Source: Streptomyces coacervatus (lineage in GTDB: Bacteria; Actinomycetota; Actinomycetes; Streptomycetales; Streptomycetaceae). Taken from it: 64,000 bases of DNA. Positions within the stretch are counted from its first letter, which is position 1; each line of letters begins with the position of its first letter. The DNA is taken from positions 62,001 to 126,000 of the forward strand of contig NZ_JARHTP010000008.1 of assembly GCF_029223485.1 (NCBI RefSeq), read 5' to 3'. Made by a program: the position numbers and the translations under genes. Shown in pieces: positions 62,989 through 64,000 of the stretch. A model generated the notes under the pieces. The model searched no databases and was not told where the DNA came from. It saw only the letters and a program-made list of their open reading frames with translations.

Positions 62989-64000
62989 GCTGGCCCTCCA
63001 TCAGAGATACGAAGCGGTCGAACAGGTAGGCGGCGTCGTGCGGGCCCGCTGCCGCTTCGGGGTGGTACTGGACGCTGAAGGCCGGCCGGTCGAGGAGCTG
63101 GAGGCCCTCCACCACGTTGTCGTTCAGGCAGACGTGGGAGACCTCGGCGCGGCCGTAGGGAGTGTCGGAGACCTTGTCGGTCGGCGCGTCTACGGCGAAG
63201 CCGTGGTTGTGCGCGGTGACCTCGACCTTGCCGGTCGTACGGTCCTGCACGGGCTGGTTGATGCCGCGGTGGCCGTACTTGAGCTTGTACGTGCCGAAGC
63301 CCAGGGCGCGGCCCAGGATCTGGTTGCCGAAGCAGATGCCGAAGAGCGGGGTGCCGCGCTCCAGGACCGCCTGCATGACGGAGACCGGGTGGTCGGCGGT
63401 GGCCGGGTCGCCCGGGCCGTTGGAGAAGAACACGCCGTCGGGGTTGACGGCGTAGACGTCCTCGGCGGTCGCCGTGGCCGGCAGCACGTGCACCTCGATG
63501 CCGCGCTCGGCCATGCGGTGCGGGGTCATGCCCTTGATGCCGAGGTCCACGGCGGCGACCGTGAACCTCTTGTCGCCGATCGCGGGGACGACGTACGCCT
63601 CCTTGGTGGCGACCTCGGCGGAGAGGTCGGCGCCCTTCATCTCGGGGGCCTGGCGGACCTCGGCGAGCATGGTGCCCTCGTCGGGCAGCGCGTTGCCGGA
63701 GAAGATGCCGACGCGCATGGCGCCGCGCTCCCGCAGATGACGCGTCAACGCGCGCGTGTCGATGCCGGAGATGCCGACGACGCCCTGGTGGCGCAGTTCG
63801 TCGTCCAGGGAGCGCTTGGCGCGCCAGTTGGACGGCACGCGCGCGGGGTCGCGCACGACGTAGCCGGCGACCCAGATCTGCTTGCTCTCCGGGTCCTCGT
63901 CGTTCACGCCGGTGTTGCCGACGTGCGGGGCGGTCATCACGACGACCTGGCGGTGGTACGACGGGTCGGTGAGGGTCTCCTGGTAGCCGGTCATGCCGGT
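62981..64000 (-). CDS. carA: carbamoyl phosphate synthase small subunit, N-terminus outside window
   Basis: Glutaminase subunit that supplies ammonia to CarB. At least 340 codons are in the window, the right edge cutting the N-terminal part. The class I amidotransferase triad is visible: Cys in PLFGICFGNQILG, and His and Glu in SVQYHPEAAAG. The N-terminal small-subunit domain contains MTAPHVGNTGVNDED. The stop overlaps the carB start by eight bases. Almost all of the protein except roughly the first 40-50 residues is present. Confidence 0.96.

Overview
The window is a high-GC actinobacterial chromosome segment, almost certainly Streptomyces. The codons are strongly G/C-ending, GTG starts are frequent and TTA codons are rare. 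The gene content is also diagnostic: sIHF, a RibM-type riboflavin operon, a DUF742/nitrate-sensor kinase pair, an ECF41 sigma factor and GH6/GH18 enzymes. The backbone order (carA-carB-pyrD-pyrF-sihf-gmk-rpoZ-coaBC-metK ... priA ... fmt-rsmB ... rpe ... ribE-ribM-ribBA-ribH) is the conserved actinobacterial core arrangement. From memory it corresponds to the S. coelicolor SCO1429-SCO1484 interval and to Rv1383-Rv1417 of M. tuberculosis.

Left part (1-17 kb): the 3' end of a secreted GH18 chitinase, a TetR regulator, a 46-residue membrane protein, a Tat-exported C39-type peptidase, an APC permease with a TTA-containing partner gene, a P-loop kinase, a TPR-AAA+ ATPase with a TTA codon, two overlapping CorC/HlyC-type membrane proteins, and the minus-strand operon ribE-ribM-ribBA-ribH-hisE-hisG-(PH-domain protein). 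An FMN riboswitch precedes ribE.

Middle part (17-38.5 kb) is an accessory block between the rib operon and rpe. It holds an ECF41 sigma factor with its typical epimerase neighbour and a TGTCACA promoter; a ROK regulator divergent from an MFS exporter across a perfect palindrome; an alginate-lyase-like enzyme and a GH6 glycosidase; a cationic amino-acid catabolic set (FAD amino-acid 2-monooxygenase, nitrilase-family amidase, CAT-type permease and AsnC/Lrp regulator, with shared GTTGCG motifs); an incomplete conservon (kinase plus DUF742); GuaB1; an RNase Sa-like nuclease overlapping its barstar inhibitor; and a SorC-family regulator.

Right part (38.5-64 kb): rpe, an MMPL exporter, rsmB, fmt, a small HTH-like protein, an unusual 24-bp tandem repeat array, priA, then a 5-kb insertion before metK. 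The insertion encodes an XRE regulator with a TTA codon, a TIR-domain protein, an NLR/STAND-like NTPase and a membrane protein that may be SPFH-like. The TIR C-terminus and NTPase N-terminus share a Gly/Asn/Gln-rich motif that resembles amyloid-type signalling sequences. This looks like an undescribed NAD-targeting defence or cell-death module and is the main novelty of the window. The right end is the housekeeping run metK-coaBC-rpoZ-gmk-sihf-pyrF-pyrD-carB-carA, all on the minus strand and cut by the window edge inside carA.
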